A program made the translations under genes and the position numbers. From CAZVKN01 sp964627035 (GTDB taxonomy: Bacteria; Electryoneota; AABM5-125-24; Hatepunaeales; Hatepunaeaceae), in the NCBI GenBank assembly GCA_964627035.1, contig CAZVKN010000024.1, positions 1 to 42,266 of the forward strand: DNA of 42,266 nucleotides. The letters run 5' to 3'. How positions within the stretch are numbered: the stretch's first letter is position 1; every line of letters starts with the position of its first letter. Of the stretch, positions 16,121-24,167 are shown in pieces. The notes below the pieces were generated by a model. It was given only the letters and a program-made list of their open reading frames with translations, searched no databases and was not told the origin of the DNA.

Positions 16121-16199
16121 GGTAATACAAAATAGACTTACCCAATCAATTTCAAGTGATTATATTACAGTGCGCTATAAACAAATCAAGCTTAGATCA

Positions 16200-17915
16200 A
16201 TGAAGAAGTTATTAGTTGTCTTCTGCTCCCTTTTAATATCGCTATCGTTATCCGCTCAGGAGGAAGATCCTCCACCAATCAGGTGGGTTCGATACTACCA
16301 GGCTCAGGATTTTGCAGGAGCCCCATCTTTCTTTAACGATGTCTTCACCATGCCGGATGGTGGTTATGCATGCAGCGGAAGAGTTCATACAGCAAATAAC
16401 GATTTTCAGGGATGGATGCTTGTCACTGGTGAAAATGGTGATGTTGTCCATGATATTATGTTCGATTATCCTGACAATGAAGTTGCCAGAACGCAGGGAT
16501 ACTGCGTGATGAAAACAGATGACGATGGATATCTGATGGGTGGAAGAACCCAGATCGGTGATCAGATACAAATGAATTTTGATGTAATGAAAGTTGATCA
16601 GGACGGTGAGGTCGAATGGTGGGAAATATATTCCGAAGGAGATAACGGTTGGGGCTGCCACGATTTAATTGAGCTGGGAGAAGGTAATTATGTAGCAGCG
16701 GGACAATGCACTGATTATCATGCATTTGCTGTCATGATAGACAATGATGGTGATATTATCTGGGAAAATGTGTATGAAGGAAGGTGGCTTTTTGGTGTGC
16801 AGGAAGTTGCAGGTGAGGGTTTGGTTTTTGCCGGATATGCTCAAGAAGCTCCATTAATCATGAAAACGGATTATGATGGTGAGGTTATTTGGAGGCGAAC
16901 CTATGAAGGGGGAGCCTTATGGAATTTGGTGTCACTTCCCAACGGTGGATTTGCTGCGAGCGGTCAAGCAACCAGACGTCAGGGATTTCTACTGATCAAA
17001 GTAAATGATGAAGGGATTCAGCAATGGATCCGAAATTATCCTCTTCTTGATGGAGGAGGTACTGCTTTTGGTCTGGCAGTGATGCCGGATGGAGGTATGG
17101 TAATGTCAGGACATACAACCAGTCAAGGCTATTACTCTGCTGTGGTGAGGGTTGATGCAGCAGGGAATCTTCGGTGGCAGAGAATCAATGATGAGCTGCC
17201 GAATGGACAATTTGAAGACGGCGTTGCGCGTGAATATGGAAAGGTAACTGTTGAACCGGATGGCACTATTATGATCTGTGGTAACTCACAAAGAACTGTT
17301 GAGAATGATGAGGTTTTGTCAGAAGGCGTTTTGGTTTGTTTTGAATCCGATAGATCACCACCAACTATTGTTGAATGGTCACCTGAGCCGCTTGAGTTTG
17401 ATGTTCAAATAGAGGACACTGTTACTTTCACGGTTAGAGTGGAAGACCTTCAGAATGATTCCATCCACTATCTGTGGATACTTAACAGTGACACACTCGC
17501 GGCGGATACCGTTGTTGCTTTAATTTTCGAGGAGCTTGGAACTGACACAGTCCATTGCCTTGTTTCCGACGGTAATCAAGCAGATTCGTTGACATGGGAA
17601 ATCACAGTAATTCCGAATGCTGTTGATGCAAAAGATCTCTCACAACTTCCAACTATCCCGACACTTTATGCAGCATCACCGAACCCGTTCAATTCACAGA
17701 CTACTGTCAAATACTTTCTGCCGACTGCTGCTCAGGTCGATTTGGATCTGTTTGATATTAATGGGCGGCTTGTGAAAGAATTGGTGAACCAACGGGAAAA
17801 TGTGGGTTATCATAGTGTTTTTGTCAATGGGAGTGATCTGGTTTCTGGTGTGTATTTCGTAAAGATGACTGTAGAAAGAGAAATGTCAATGCGAAAAATT
17901 GTACTTATCAAATAA
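16200..17915 (+). CDS. Secreted propeller protein with a single Ig-like domain and T9SS domain (paralogue 2)
   Basis: A 571-residue protein. The signal peptide (MKKLLVVFCSLLISLSLSA) is followed by QEEDPP. The propeller region (25-380) has repeated W-V---DGD--W units. Only one Ig-like domain (about 385-470) precedes the C-terminal sorting domain (about 495-571: SPNPFNSQTTVKYFLP, GRLVKEL, SGVYFVKM). Its propeller is closest to paralogue 6 (29737-31950), which has three Ig-like domains, so this gene appears to have lost the second and third. ATG 16200 is chosen by homology with paralogue 6; a GTG at 16170 is less likely. It lies 79 bp after paralogue 1. Confidence 0.86.
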   Translation: MKKLLVVFCSLLISLSLSAQEEDPPPIRWVRYYQAQDFAGAPSFFNDVFTMPDGGYACSGRVHTANNDFQGWMLVTGENGDVVHDIMFDYPDNEVARTQGYCVMKTDDDGYLMGGRTQIGDQIQMNFDVMKVDQDGEVEWWEIYSEGDNGWGCHDLIELGEGNYVAAGQCTDYHAFAVMIDNDGDIIWENVYEGRWLFGVQEVAGEGLVFAGYAQEAPLIMKTDYDGEVIWRRTYEGGALWNLVSLPNGGFAASGQATRRQGFLLIKVNDEGIQQWIRNYPLLDGGGTAFGLAVMPDGGMVMSGHTTSQGYYSAVVRVDAAGNLRWQRINDELPNGQFEDGVAREYGKVTVEPDGTIMICGNSQRTVENDEVLSEGVLVCFESDRSPPTIVEWSPEPLEFDVQIEDTVTFTVRVEDLQNDSIHYLWILNSDTLAADTVVALIFEELGTDTVHCLVSDGNQADSLTWEITVIPNAVDAKDLSQLPTIPTLYAASPNPFNSQTTVKYFLPTAAQVDLDLFDINGRLVKELVNQRENVGYHSVFVNGSDLVSGVYFVKMTVEREMSMRKIVLIK

Positions 17916-17963
17916 GAAATAATTGAGTAGATATTAATATTTTATCAATTTGGGGAATCACAA

Positions 17964-20141
17964 ATGAAAATTACAAAAGCAGTTCAAATTATTATTATCC
18001 TGTTATCGGCAATTACACCAACTGTCCTCGCGCAACCAAATAATCAATTCGTCCATATCTACGATTTTGAAGATGAGAGTTGCTGCTTTTATGATGTTTT
18101 TGCTGAACACAATGGCAATATTGCAGTGTGTGGACGCGCTATGACAGGCGACCGCAGAAAGGCTGGATTTTGGTTGATGGAAACGGCTTCAAATGGAGAC
18201 ATCCTATGGCAGGATATCTACTATCCAGATGGTGATAGACAATGGTTCTGCAACGGTTTCAGTATTATTCAAACCGATGATGGCGGATGGGTAATTGGTG
18301 GCAATGAGTCACTGCCAGGTGGTGGTGAATCCATCAAATTTGCTGTTACAAAAATCGCTGCAAATCATGAACAGGTTTGGTGGTGTGATTATTTTGAAAA
18401 TCGACAAATCTTATGCAAGGCTGTTATTGAGACAAAGGATCAGAATATTCTTGCGGCTGGCTATTCTGGATCAGTTGTGATGATCGGTCAAGAGGACGGT
18501 GCTGTTATCTGGGAAAATGTGTATAACGATTATTCTTCAATCTATTCAATACGCGAAACGGACGATGGATACATCTTAGCTGGAGGCGGATGGATTTTCA
18601 AAATTAATGATGAGGGTGATGTTCTATGGGATCAGAGGATTGAAGGTGGCATTATCCGCAGTATGATATCCTGCGAGAATGGCTTTATGGTAAGCGGATA
18701 TACTGAGGGTGTTGGATTTCGGCAGTATACGCCTTGGTTAGCGAGAGTCGATAGTAGAGGGGAAATGCAATGGAACCATCGTTACTTTATTCAAGGGTTA
18801 GGTCATTGGATGATTGATGGTGTCGGTTTAGCTCAAGTACCATTTGGTGGCTTCATCATGTGCGGTGATAATTATTCATCATGGCTTCTTCGTGTTGATC
18901 AGGCAGGTAATGAAATGTGGCAACGTGTTGACACACTCGGTGAAGCAAATCAAGGAAGATACAACGAGTATCATAGCATTGTGATAGCGACCGATGGTTT
19001 TCCGGTCGTAGCTGGGCAAATTGATATTGGCGATGATTATCGAGGAGTTATAGTAAAAGTAATACCTGATCGTAGCCCTCCGGTTATCACTGATTTTCAA
19101 CCCGAGAGCACGGAGATAACCGTTATTAGAGGTGACAGTGTGGAATTCGCTGTTCAGGCTGTTGATTGGCAAGATGACTCGCTCAGCTACATCTGGACTG
19201 TTGGAAATGAGGAGGTGTCAACTGATACGTCTGTCACTATTACTTTTGAGGAGTTTGGGCGAGACACTATAACATGTGTTGTTTCAGACGGAGAATTAAC
19301 AACTTCACAGCAATGGTTTGTCAACGTGGTGGAGCTTTATATCGAGTCCTTTCAACCTAACACCTTAAGCGTAGCTGTCCACAGAAATGCTATCGTTAAT
19401 TTCTCAGTTACCTCACGCGCTGTTGACGGTGATCCCGTGGAGTATCTGTGGTTGTTTGACGATGAAGAGGTTGCTGATGATGACAGCGTTTCTATTCGTT
19501 TTGAGCATGAGCGTGATCACACGGTTGAAGCTATCGCTTTTCGAGGTGAGCATGCTGACAGTGTTCGATGGCACGTGCAAATTCAGGATTTGATAGTGGA
19601 TTATTGGCCCCGTGATTTGGAGCTATCCGCTTACATGGACACCAGCCTTCAGTTTGGGGTGATTCCGTTAGATCCAGAGAATGATACTCTTTCATACCTT
19701 TGGGAGCTGAACGGTGATTCAATAGCTGATGGTCGGCGAGTGTTCGTTGATTTTGATTCTGCAGGTATATACGAACTGACCGCTTACGTCTCCGACACCA
19801 CCGAATCCGACTCACTGACATGGGAAGTCACCGTGATACCGAATTCCGTTGATGCAAAAGATCTCTCACAACTTCCGACTGTACCAACGCTTTACTCAAC
19901 ATCACCGAACCCCTTTAATTCACAGACTACAGTCAGGTACTATCTGCCTACAGCAAGTCAGGTCAGATTGGAACTGTTTGACATTAACGGACGACTGGTG
20001 AATGAGTTGGCGAGTCGGCAAGAAAGCATTGGCTATCATAGTGTTTTTATCAACGGAGGTGATCTGGTTTCTGGTGTGTATTTCGTAAAGATGAATGTAG
20101 AAAGAGAAATGTCAATGCGAAAACTAATACTGCTGAAGTAG
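17964..20141 (+). CDS. Secreted propeller/Ig-like protein with T9SS domain (paralogue 3)
   Basis: A 725-residue protein with signal peptide ending VLA|QPNN, a propeller region (about 24-370), three Ig-like domains (about 375-630) and a type A sorting domain at the C-terminus (TSPNPFNSQTTVRYYLP, GRLVNEL, SGVYFVKM). A GGGGA-type Shine-Dalgarno (TGGGGAA) sits eight bases before the ATG. Its last 90 bases are nearly the same as those of paralogue 2, which suggests exchange between the genes. The stop is only three bases before the waaA start, so waaA may be co-transcribed with it. Confidence 0.88.
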   Translation: MKITKAVQIIIILLSAITPTVLAQPNNQFVHIYDFEDESCCFYDVFAEHNGNIAVCGRAMTGDRRKAGFWLMETASNGDILWQDIYYPDGDRQWFCNGFSIIQTDDGGWVIGGNESLPGGGESIKFAVTKIAANHEQVWWCDYFENRQILCKAVIETKDQNILAAGYSGSVVMIGQEDGAVIWENVYNDYSSIYSIRETDDGYILAGGGWIFKINDEGDVLWDQRIEGGIIRSMISCENGFMVSGYTEGVGFRQYTPWLARVDSRGEMQWNHRYFIQGLGHWMIDGVGLAQVPFGGFIMCGDNYSSWLLRVDQAGNEMWQRVDTLGEANQGRYNEYHSIVIATDGFPVVAGQIDIGDDYRGVIVKVIPDRSPPVITDFQPESTEITVIRGDSVEFAVQAVDWQDDSLSYIWTVGNEEVSTDTSVTITFEEFGRDTITCVVSDGELTTSQQWFVNVVELYIESFQPNTLSVAVHRNAIVNFSVTSRAVDGDPVEYLWLFDDEEVADDDSVSIRFEHERDHTVEAIAFRGEHADSVRWHVQIQDLIVDYWPRDLELSAYMDTSLQFGVIPLDPENDTLSYLWELNGDSIADGRRVFVDFDSAGIYELTAYVSDTTESDSLTWEVTVIPNSVDAKDLSQLPTVPTLYSTSPNPFNSQTTVRYYLPTASQVRLELFDINGRLVNELASRQESIGYHSVFINGGDLVSGVYFVKMNVEREMSMRKLILLK

Positions 20142-20144
20142 AAA

Positions 20145-21485
20145 ATGAGTCATAACATCAGATTTAATCGTGAAGCACTGCGGGGTGGGTTTTGGTTGAC
20201 GCTGTACGATGCTGTGCTGCCGTTGGTTCATATGATGGCAATCATAGTGTCGTGGTTCAATCCTCGATTGAAACGAGCTCTTGAGGGTCGTAAGCCCCCC
20301 CCCTTAGTCCCCCCCTACTCCGCAGGGGGGAAACCTAAGGGGAAATTAGATGAGCGGGTGGTTGTTCTGATTCATGCATCTTCGCGCGGTGAGCTGGAAG
20401 GTGCGCTGCCGTTGATAGAGAAACTGTCGGAGTCAGGAAAAATAAAGATCGCGCTGTCATACTCATCGCCATCCGCTGAGAAGTTAGCCGGATCAATTAA
20501 GGCTGTATGGGCACATGGCTACATGCCTTTAGATTACCTCCAGAAGCAAATTACATTTCTGGGTCGGATAGAGCCATCAGTTGTGCTGATATTCAAGCAC
20601 GATTTCTGGCCCAACACGCTACGGGCTGCCGATGCATTCGGTATTCCGGTAATCCTGGTGAATGCAAATTTCCATTCAAAGACAAAGAGGACTCTTCCGA
20701 TTGTCCGATCTTTCAACCGGCGATTCATGCGGTCAATCGCTGCGATATGGACTGTATCTGACAGGGATTTTGAACGGATTGAACCGCTGTTAAGCATTGG
20801 AACCAAGCTTGAAGCGGTCGGTGACACCCGCTATGACCGCGTACGTCAACGAGCAGTGGAGGGGATGTCACTGTTCAAACCGCTGAAGGAAGCACTATGC
20901 TCATCACACGTTATTATCCTTGGTAGTAGTTGGCAGCCTGATGAACTGATTGGATGGGAAACTTTTGCAAAAATCAAAGCTGACTATCCAGATGTGAAAC
21001 TAATGGTCGCACCACACGAGCCGACCGATAACTCGCTGAAACGTAATGAAGCCATTGCCGGACAATATGGACTGAAAGCGATTCGCCTCTCTTCCTGGGA
21101 TCATGCCAAAATCGAAGAGGATGTGCTGCTTGTGGACAAGATGGGAGTTTTGGCAGGATTGTATTCAGTTGGGTGGGCAGCTTATGTCGGTGGCGGATTT
21201 GGTGTGGGTGTTCACAGTGTCATTGAACCGGCTGCTCACGCAATTTCGGTCATGTTCGGTCCGAATCATCATGTATCGCATGAAGCATCACTTCTAATTG
21301 AAGCAGGTGGCGGGTTTGTGGTTGAATCTGCTTCCGACATGGAGCGTCTGTGGCGTGAGTGGCTGTCTGATCCTGACAGCTACCGTCAGGCAGCAGATTC
21401 CGCTGATTCTGTGGTCAGGTTTCGTGAAGGAGTGACGGACAAATTAATGTTGAAACTGAAGCCATATATTGATGTCAACTCTTGA
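20145..21485 (+). CDS. waaA: Kdo transferase WaaA (3-deoxy-D-manno-octulosonic acid transferase)
   Basis: A 446-residue GT30 enzyme that adds Kdo to lipid A precursor at the inner membrane, evidence of an LPS-type outer membrane. An N-terminal hydrophobic anchor (about 10-40) is followed by LIHASSRGELEGALPLI with the catalytic Glu of the GE pair. Next come VVLIFKHDFWPNTLR-A and VNANF. In the C-terminal half are ILGSSWQPDE, VAPHEP, and YVGGGFGVGVHSVIEPAAH. Residues about 51-66, between the anchor and the catalytic domain, are encoded by a C/G-run palindrome (20295-20342) that looks like an in-frame insertion. The last 14 bp overlap the ATPase gene that follows. Confidence 0.95.
   Translation: MSHNIRFNREALRGGFWLTLYDAVLPLVHMMAIIVSWFNPRLKRALEGRKPPPLVPPYSAGGKPKGKLDERVVVLIHASSRGELEGALPLIEKLSESGKIKIALSYSSPSAEKLAGSIKAVWAHGYMPLDYLQKQITFLGRIEPSVVLIFKHDFWPNTLRAADAFGIPVILVNANFHSKTKRTLPIVRSFNRRFMRSIAAIWTVSDRDFERIEPLLSIGTKLEAVGDTRYDRVRQRAVEGMSLFKPLKEALCSSHVIILGSSWQPDELIGWETFAKIKADYPDVKLMVAPHEPTDNSLKRNEAIAGQYGLKAIRLSSWDHAKIEEDVLLVDKMGVLAGLYSVGWAAYVGGGFGVGVHSVIEPAAHAISVMFGPNHHVSHEASLLIEAGGGFVVESASDMERLWREWLSDPDSYRQAADSADSVVRFREGVTDKLMLKLKPYIDVNS
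20295..20342. repeat. C/G-run palindromic element inside waaA
   Basis: CCCCTTAG (20300-20307) pairs with CTAAGGGG (20335-20342) and an inner C-run (20309-20315) with a G-run (20325-20330), separated by TACTCCGCA. It is translated in frame as a Pro-rich then Gly-rich segment. Related sequences occur twice inside queG. Confidence 0.8.
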
Positions 21486-22116
21486 ATTGAAAGCAGTCTC
21501 ATTCAGTTATCCTGAATCAGACGAATTGGCTGTCTCCAATGTTTCCTGCCGATTGGAAACAGGCAAGTATGTCGTGCTGTACGGATCAAACGGCTGCGGA
21601 AAGAGCAGCTTAGCAAAGGTTATGGCTGGTCTGCTGCAACCACAGACTGGAGAAGTGATCAGATCAAACAGTCCGACACATTCGGGTTGGAACTCGGTCG
21701 GGATGCTGTTTCAGAACCCGGATGAGCAGTTGGTAAGCTTCAATGTGGAGCGTGAGCTGGCATGGGGATTGGAGAACCTGAACATACCGCGTGTAGAAAT
21801 GATTCAACGTGTTGAAGCATCTCTTAAGCAGTTCGACCTGACCGGAATTCGTCATCATCCACCTGAATCTTTAAGCGATGGTCAGAAACAGCTTGTGGCA
21901 CTGGCGGCGACAGTCGTCATGCGCCCTTCGTTTCTGATTCTGGACGAAGCGACCACTTTTCTCGATCCGCATTGGAAGCGGGAAGTTCAACGATATGCTC
22001 GTGAACTGGTCAAAAGATGCGGACTGCTGTGGATAACAACCCGCCGCAGCGAATTGGCTGATGCTGATGAGGTGTGGTTCATGGAGAGCGGGCGAATAGT
22101 GGATAAGAGACCTTAG
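21472..22116 (+). CDS. ECF-type ABC transporter ATPase (first of a pair)
   Basis: A 214-residue cytoplasmic ATPase like EcfA/CbiO of energy-coupling-factor vitamin or metal uptake systems. The A-loop Tyr is in FSYPES, Walker A is GSNGCGKSS, the Q-loop FQNPDEQL is typical of ECF ATPases, the signature is LSDGQ and Walker B is FLILDEAT. The H-loop His is replaced: the usual ITHR reads ITTR. ATG 21472 overlaps the end of waaA by 14 bp. Its partner is the ATPase at 23466-24167; no EcfT or substrate-binding S component lies in the window. Confidence 0.88.
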   Translation: MSTLELKAVSFSYPESDELAVSNVSCRLETGKYVVLYGSNGCGKSSLAKVMAGLLQPQTGEVIRSNSPTHSGWNSVGMLFQNPDEQLVSFNVERELAWGLENLNIPRVEMIQRVEASLKQFDLTGIRHHPPESLSDGQKQLVALAATVVMRPSFLILDEATTFLDPHWKREVQRYARELVKRCGLLWITTRRSELADADEVWFMESGRIVDKRP

Positions 22117-22167
22117 AATAACAGTTTTCAGACAATTAACAACTAATGAAGATCGGAGAGTAAAATC

Positions 22168-23424
22168 ATGAAATTGACAGAGATATTAACTGTAATACTG
22201 ACTTTTGTCTTGTTCGTTGCACTCAACAGCGGTTGCAACGGGGATGATTTAGAACCACCGGTAGCACCGGGGAATCTGATGGGAGAGTTGATAAACGGGG
22301 AGACGATCCGGCTCGTATGGACAGTGCATTCTGATAACGAAATTGGGATTGAAATTCAGGAATCTGTCGGAAGTGATGACAACTTTTCGACAGTCGTGCG
22401 GCTGCCACAGGGTGCTGAGACCGACACGCTGAGAGATAAGACTCCATTCACCGATTACTACTTCAGAGTTCGTGCCTATAACGATGCTGGTAATTCAGGC
22501 TTCACCAACGTGGCATACATTTCCACAGCAATTGACCCGCCAATAGCTCCATCAAATCTGAATGTTACTGCGCTGACCGAGAATGACATCCGCCTGACAT
22601 GGCGCGATAGATCGGGCAACGAATCCGGCTTTGAGATAGAGGAGTCCATCGGGAATGACGCTTCGTTCATACAAATTGCCTCAGGCGAGTTCCCGGACAA
22701 TGAGCTGTTGCTGACCGATAAGGTTGGATTAACCGACTATTACTATCGAGTACGTGCATTCAATGCCGGTGGCAATTCTGATTACACTCCGATCATAATG
22801 GCAACCACAGAGAATGTCGTTCCGGCTCGTCCCGGAGATTTTACTGCGGTTGTAGAATATGGAGCAGAAATTCAGACAAACTGGACTGACCGGTCTATCC
22901 TGGAAGAGGGCTACCGTATCTACGAGCAGGAAGGCGGTTCCGGTGGGTTCGTGCTGATCCATATTACCGAACCGGACGAGGATTCACTTCTGATAACTGG
23001 AAGGGATCAACGGACGAACTATGCATACTATGCCGTTGCGTTCAACGATATAGGACTGTCACAGCCTTCAGATACCGCCCGTGTTGAGACAGGCAGCGAG
23101 GTGTGGTCGCTGGAGTTATGGCTACGTGATACTATGCGGGTTTACGAAACATTCACAAATGTCCCGATAGGTGGTCAGGTGGTCAATCAGAGGGGAACAC
23201 CACAAGACAGAATTCAGGTATTTTTCGGAAATATACCGGATGACATGGGTAATATCACTCCCTGGAGCTGGACTGATGTCAGCTCAGGCTCCGGTTTAAG
23301 CACTGATGTCGTCTTTTCAGGCATCCGAGCCGGTCATGTGCAGTTGTTCGGTTATATCACCGACGAAGATGATTTTGAGATCAGCCGGGACACACTAAAT
23401 GTCGAAATTGTTGAACCGGAATAG
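22168..23424 (+). CDS. Lipoprotein with three fibronectin type III domains
   Basis: A 418-residue lipoprotein with lipobox LNSGC (Cys23). Three fibronectin-III domains follow (about 31-118, 126-214, 222-305), each with W-D/H-S--E-G-EI-ES and YYFRVRAYN-GNS cores. A C-terminal beta-rich domain (about 310-418) resembles most of the 148-residue lipoprotein at 40881-41327. Such proteins are usually surface or periplasmic adhesion or scaffold modules. It lies between two ECF ATPase genes with 51 bp before it, an odd position for a non-transport protein, though it could be a surface accessory. Function unknown. Confidence 0.85.
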   Translation: MKLTEILTVILTFVLFVALNSGCNGDDLEPPVAPGNLMGELINGETIRLVWTVHSDNEIGIEIQESVGSDDNFSTVVRLPQGAETDTLRDKTPFTDYYFRVRAYNDAGNSGFTNVAYISTAIDPPIAPSNLNVTALTENDIRLTWRDRSGNESGFEIEESIGNDASFIQIASGEFPDNELLLTDKVGLTDYYYRVRAFNAGGNSDYTPIIMATTENVVPARPGDFTAVVEYGAEIQTNWTDRSILEEGYRIYEQEGGSGGFVLIHITEPDEDSLLITGRDQRTNYAYYAVAFNDIGLSQPSDTARVETGSEVWSLELWLRDTMRVYETFTNVPIGGQVVNQRGTPQDRIQVFFGNIPDDMGNITPWSWTDVSSGSGLSTDVVFSGIRAGHVQLFGYITDEDDFEISRDTLNVEIVEPE

Positions 23425-23465
23425 CTTGTGAAGACGATCGGAAACAGCATGATGGGACGGAAACA

Positions 23466-24167
23466 ATCGAACGGATAATTGCCAACAGCGTTAGCTACTC
23501 CTATCCACATGTTCAAAAATCTTCGGTGAAATGTGTCAGTTGTGAGATTAAAACAGGTATCACCGGGTTGGTCGGGCTGTCAGGATCCGGGAAATCAACA
23601 CTGGGACGATTGATCAAAGGATTAATTGAACCGACTAAAGGTGAATTCAGACTTCAAAACGGTTCAGGTTCACTGACAACCCTATCACCCAAAGATAGGA
23701 TGAAACTGTTCGGCTGGGCATCGCCGCATCCTGAAACTCAACTGTTTGCCTCCACCGTTTGGGAAGACATCGCATTCGGACCGACAAATCAGGGATTGAG
23801 TGGATCAACTCTGTCTGACCGAGTCTGTCAGGCGATGGAACTGGTCGGGCTGCCTTCCGATTTTGAGCAGCGTCACCCATACTCGCTATCGGGAGGTCAG
23901 CGGCGGCGGGTTGCACTTGCGGGTGTTCTCGCCATGCACAATCAATACTACATTTTCGATGAACCAACAGCGGGTCTGGACGAACGTGGTAGAGACTATT
24001 TTATCGGAATCATACAAAAGTTGCGTGATCAAGGCTGTGGGATCTTATGGATAACTCACGAACTTACGCTGTTAGAGTCCGTGGTGGATGATGTGTGGTT
24101 GATGGAAGGAGGCAGATTAATGCCACAACAGCAGATCAAAAAATATATTCAGCAATATGCAGTCTAA
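23466..24167 (+). CDS. ECF-type ABC transporter ATPase (second of a pair)
   Basis: A roughly 234-residue ATPase with Walker A GLSGSGKST, signature LSGGQRRR, Walker B YYIFDEPTAGLD and H-loop WITHE. The QLF--TVWEDIAFGP stretch is typical of EcfA2. The Q-loop Gln is absent: the usual FQ-PE-QLF reads SPHPETQLF. The first in-frame GTG (23526) would cut off the A-loop (SVSYSYP), and no ATG, GTG or TTG lies between the upstream stop at 23412 and that point. I therefore place the start at ATC 23466, which gives an ERIIANSVSYSYP N-terminus. It overlaps queG by 11 bp. Confidence 0.85.
   Translation: MERIIANSVSYSYPHVQKSSVKCVSCEIKTGITGLVGLSGSGKSTLGRLIKGLIEPTKGEFRLQNGSGSLTTLSPKDRMKLFGWASPHPETQLFASTVWEDIAFGPTNQGLSGSTLSDRVCQAMELVGLPSDFEQRHPYSLSGGQRRRVALAGVLAMHNQYYIFDEPTAGLDERGRDYFIGIIQKLRDQGCGILWITHELTLLESVVDDVWLMEGGRLMPQQQIKKYIQQYAV

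Noticed and set aside
20295..20342. C/G runs in waaA as sequencing or assembly error
   Set aside because: The frame is kept, the arms pair beyond the homopolymers, and similar elements occur twice in queG. Still worth a read-level check.
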